NCBI RefSeq assembly: GCF_012932445.1
Contig: NZ_JAAIIJ010000012.1
Location: 21,876-85,875, forward strand
Direction: 5' to 3'
Length of the DNA: 64,000 nt
Source: Bifidobacterium panos
Lineage (GTDB): Bacteria; Actinomycetota; Actinomycetes; Actinomycetales; Bifidobacteriaceae
A program made the translations under genes and the position numbers. Positions 61,504 through 64,000 of the stretch are shown piece by piece (position 1 is the first letter of the stretch; each line of letters starts with the position of its first letter). The notes beneath the pieces are model-generated. The model was not told the DNA's origin. It saw only the letters and a program-made list of their open reading frames with translations, and searched no databases.

Positions 61504-64000
61504 ATGATGGATCGTGTTGCTGGCCGCCCTGTGTGGCGGTGCGTGTGCGCGGTGATTGCGGTGGTCGCGACGGTGCTGGCGGTGATGGTGACGCCGATGG
61601 CCCGGGCGGCGGAGACGGAGGTTTCCTCGTGGGATGGGGCGCTGGCTGCGCTTGCGGGGGATGCCGATACGGTCACGTACACGGTCTCCGCAGATGCGAA
61701 GCCGGGTGCGACGTTGACGGTTCCGGCGGGCAAGACCCTGGTGGTCAAGGGTTCGGCTTCGCTGACCGGCGGCACGTCGGGCGAGCCGTTGTTCGAGGTC
61801 GCTGACGGCGGCCATTTGGTGTTGGACGGGGTTACGCTCACCGGCAACACGGTCGGCGACAAGGGCGCGGTGTACGTCGCCAAGGGCGGCGTCTTGGAGT
61901 TGGGTTCCGACAGCGCAACCGCCGCCGCCCCGTCGATTACCGGCAATACCAACGCCGGCTCGGCCTGTAATCTGGTGGTCGAGAAGGATTCGAAGGTGTA
62001 TTTGAACGCCAGCCCTGACAAGCCGATCGGCCTGTCGTACTCCGGGACTGTCGAGGCGCCGGTCTCGCTGGTCATGAGCGGCCGTCACACGATTCAGTCC
62101 ACCGACGTGGCCGCCGGCAAGATCGCGGCGGATAGTACTGGCCAGGCGACGGTGACGGCCAACGGTTGCGTCCTCGTGCGCAGCGCGACGCCGAAGATCC
62201 TGTACTGGTCACCGAATGGCTACTTCGGTAGAGATACGGACACACTCGGGGATGAGGGACAGTTGACGGCCCGGCAGAATAGCACTTGGAATGTGGCCAG
62301 CAACAGGTTCAATGGTCTCGGTGACCTTACCGTGATTCATGGCACCAAGACTGTGAGGAAGACCTTCGTCGGTGCTAACGAGTTGAACAATCTGTCGCTT
62401 GATCAGTTCGATTTCATTTACGTCGAGCCGAGCCGTACGCAGGTGGACGGCAGCTATTACACGGATGCTGAGATCAAGGCCCTGTTGTCGTTCTTGGATT
62501 CTGGCGGGCGTGTCTTCATCCAATGCGAGGACGTGAACTTCAACGCCGTAGAAAACACCCCGGGATCGAAGTTGGCGCAGGCTTTGAACACCGATTTCCA
62601 GGTGCTGAGTGCCCCCATGCTTCCTGGAGGTACCAATGCAACCCCTACGACCAGCAGGAAAGACTCGGCGGTGGCGGCTGCTCTGACGGAGAATCTGCCG
62701 GATACGTGGAAGATAAACGCTTCGAGTCCGATTTCGTATGATCCCGCTAAGGGCGGGAAAGAGATTTTCACCGCCACCTATAACGGGACTAATTATCCGG
62801 TTTGTGTGGATTTGCAGGCTGGTTCCACTGAAGATGCGACCCCGTGGGGCAACGTCACGATCATGACCGACGGGGACATCTGGCAAGGTCGCTGGAACGG
62901 TACTAACGGCACAACTCTCGCTACTACTACTCAGTTTGCGAAGAACTTGTTGAATACGAGTGTTGAGTCTCGTGATATTGCGGCGACTGGTGCGAATCCG
63001 AATGAGCGGTTTGTGGTGACGTTCAATTCGAATGGTGGTAGTGCCGTGGATTCGGAGACGGTGTTGAAGGGCAGTAAGGTTTCGGAGCCGGAGGCGCCGA
63101 CGTGGGTGGGTCATGCGTTGGTGGGTTGGTATTCGGATGCGTCGCTTGCCGATGATACGAAGTGGAATTTCGATACGTCCACGATGCCGGGTGAGAATCT
63201 GACTTTGTATGCGAAGTGGACCACGGAGGCGTCGTATACGGTGAAGCATTACCTGCAGAACGTGGATGGTTCGTATCCTTCGGATCCGACTGCGACGGAG
63301 ACCTTGAAGGGCACGATCGGCCAGGATACGGCTGCTGTGGCGAAGACGACGTATACGGGGTTCACTCCCGTCGCCTTCGACCAGGTTGAGGTCAAGGCCG
63401 ATGGGTCCACGGAGGTGGTGGTCAAGTACACGCGCAACGAGTACACGGTGAAGTTCGACAAGAACGGCGGCACGGGTGATATGGCCGACCAGTCGTTCAA
63501 GTATGGCGAGGACGAGAAGGCGTTGTCCACGAACCTGTTCAAGCGTGCGGGTTACGAGTTTACGGGTTGGAAGGACAAGGATGATTCCACCAAGACGTAT
63601 ACGGATGGGCAGGCTGTGCAGAACCTGACCGCCGTGGACGGCGGGACGGTGACCCTGCTGGCCCAGTGGGGTCCGAATACGGATACCGCGTACACGGTTG
63701 AGCATTATTTGCAGAACGTGGATAACGACGAGTACACGCTCCAGTCCGAGGATACGGAGACGAAGCAGGGTACGACGGATACCGAGACGAAGGCTGAGGC
63801 GAAGACGACCTATACGGGTTTCGCTGCCAAGGACTTCTCCCAGGAGAATATCTCCGGTGACGGCAAGACGGTGGTGAAGATCTATTACACGCGTGACAAG
63901 CATGACGTGACCTTTGACGCGAAGGGCCACGGTACCACGCCCGACAAGCAGGAGTCTGTCAAGTATGGTGCGAAGGTCAAGAACCCTGGCGACCTGTCTC
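61504..64000 (+). CDS. Large surface protein, 3' end outside window (InlB/MucBP-type repeats)
   Basis: An open frame from ATG 61504 (AAGGAG 7 nt upstream) runs past base 64000, giving more than 830 codons. A signal peptide is seen (CAVIAVVATVLAVMV, cleavage near ARA-AETEV). About residues 40-170 look like a beta-helical region (LVLDGVTLTGNTVGDKGAVYV). About 235-480 have a globular domain with FIYVEPSRTQVDGSYYTDAE and IKALLSFLDSGGRVFIQCED, resembling a class I GAT-like fold, but this is weak. From about 510 on come MucBP and InlB/Flg_new repeats (GWYSDASLADDTKWNF, YTVKHYLQNVDGSYP, YTVKFDKNGG). The wall anchor is not visible. Confidence 0.85.
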   Translation, partial: MMDRVAGRPVWRCVCAVIAVVATVLAVMVTPMARAAETEVSSWDGALAALAGDADTVTYTVSADAKPGATLTVPAGKTLVVKGSASLTGGTSGEPLFEVADGGHLVLDGVTLTGNTVGDKGAVYVAKGGVLELGSDSATAAAPSITGNTNAGSACNLVVEKDSKVYLNASPDKPIGLSYSGTVEAPVSLVMSGRHTIQSTDVAAGKIAADSTGQATVTANGCVLVRSATPKILYWSPNGYFGRDTDTLGDEGQLTARQNSTWNVASNRFNGLGDLTVIHGTKTVRKTFVGANELNNLSLDQFDFIYVEPSRTQVDGSYYTDAEIKALLSFLDSGGRVFIQCEDVNFNAVENTPGSKLAQALNTDFQVLSAPMLPGGTNATPTTSRKDSAVAAALTENLPDTWKINASSPISYDPAKGGKEIFTATYNGTNYPVCVDLQAGSTEDATPWGNVTIMTDGDIWQGRWNGTNGTTLATTTQFAKNLLNTSVESRDIAATGANPNERFVVTFNSNGGSAVDSETVLKGSKVSEPEAPTWVGHALVGWYSDASLADDTKWNFDTSTMPGENLTLYAKWTTEASYTVKHYLQNVDGSYPSDPTATETLKGTIGQDTAAVAKTTYTGFTPVAFDQVEVKADGSTEVVVKYTRNEYTVKFDKNGGTGDMADQSFKYGEDEKALSTNLFKRAGYEFTGWKDKDDSTKTYTDGQAVQNLTAVDGGTVTLLAQWGPNTDTAYTVEHYLQNVDNDEYTLQSEDTETKQGTTDTETKAEAKTTYTGFAAKDFSQENISGDGKTVVKIYYTRDKHDVTFDAKGHGTTPDKQESVKYGAKVKNPGDLS

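Noticed and set aside
62209..63930. A 573-codon antisense frame within the third surface gene
   Set aside because: Same cause: repetitive, GC-biased sense codons. The plus-strand frame has a signal peptide and recognisable repeats.

Overview
The window reads as a chromosomal segment of a Bifidobacterium. The base composition is high in G+C. The gene order is actinobacterial: rpsP-khpA-rimM-trmD, rnc-rpmF-yceD-sepIVA-coaD, fdxA-dapC next to SRP RNA, and DUF2469 near rho. Several gene families are typical of Actinobacteria (DUF3039, SepIVA-like, DUF2469). The species cannot be fixed from the sequence alone.

Layout. 1-3.9 kb: the 3' end of a wall-anchored surface protein, a GNAT acetyltransferase, a DUF2469 gene and rho. 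4.0-7.8 kb: a 1180-residue secreted protein with BspA-type leucine-rich repeats, InlB-type beta repeats and three CWB2 wall-binding repeats. 7.9-10.2 kb: a graveyard of small two-gene (toxin-antitoxin-like) modules, with a broken PIN toxin, chimeric RhuM remnants, a DUF2442 gene and a truncated DUF4160 gene. 10.2-17.0 kb: a 2012-residue sortase-type adhesin with a C-type-lectin-like domain and eight 61-residue tandem repeats. 17.0-18.5 kb: repeats and an orphan HTH gene. 18.5-25.4 kb: a TetR regulator, an Mbeg1-like hydrolase, rpmB, a likely acquired AAA/DUF4143 ATPase, recG and rsmD. 25.5-48.3 kb: mostly housekeeping. This covers the trmD ribosome-maturation operon, ffh, cysS, an ABC-F ATPase, ilvBN, the rnc-coaD cluster, pncB, rph, a YafQ/DinJ toxin-antitoxin pair, a RdgB-type pyrophosphatase and a FemAB transferase. 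48.3-60.8 kb: an AEC transporter, fdxA-dapC, SRP RNA, a small ORF coupled to a GNAT gene, a PAP2 protein, topA, lemA-DUF2207 and an aldo/keto reductase. 60.8-64 kb: repeats, then the start of a third large surface protein that runs off the window.

The most interesting signal is shared by the three complete surface-protein 5' regions. Each has a run of exactly nine G (4085-4093, 10787-10795, 61405-61413) 90-190 bp upstream of the start codon, inside a related sequence module. I saw no comparable homopolymer elsewhere in the window. This suggests slipped-strand phase variation of three architecturally different adhesins. The alignable indels between the three leaders are multiples of three, and a leader reading frame crosses each G tract in the same phase. 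The adhesin frame itself meets a stop at or just after the tract, so simple fusion of leader and adhesin frames is unlikely.

The second theme is dispersed small repeats: a family of about 75-bp palindromes with a near-invariant 39-nt core, larger inverted repeats like those of other gut bacteria, and paired terminator-like hairpins. They cluster around the surface genes and mark the variable parts of the window. No tRNA, rRNA, CRISPR array or complete insertion sequence was seen.
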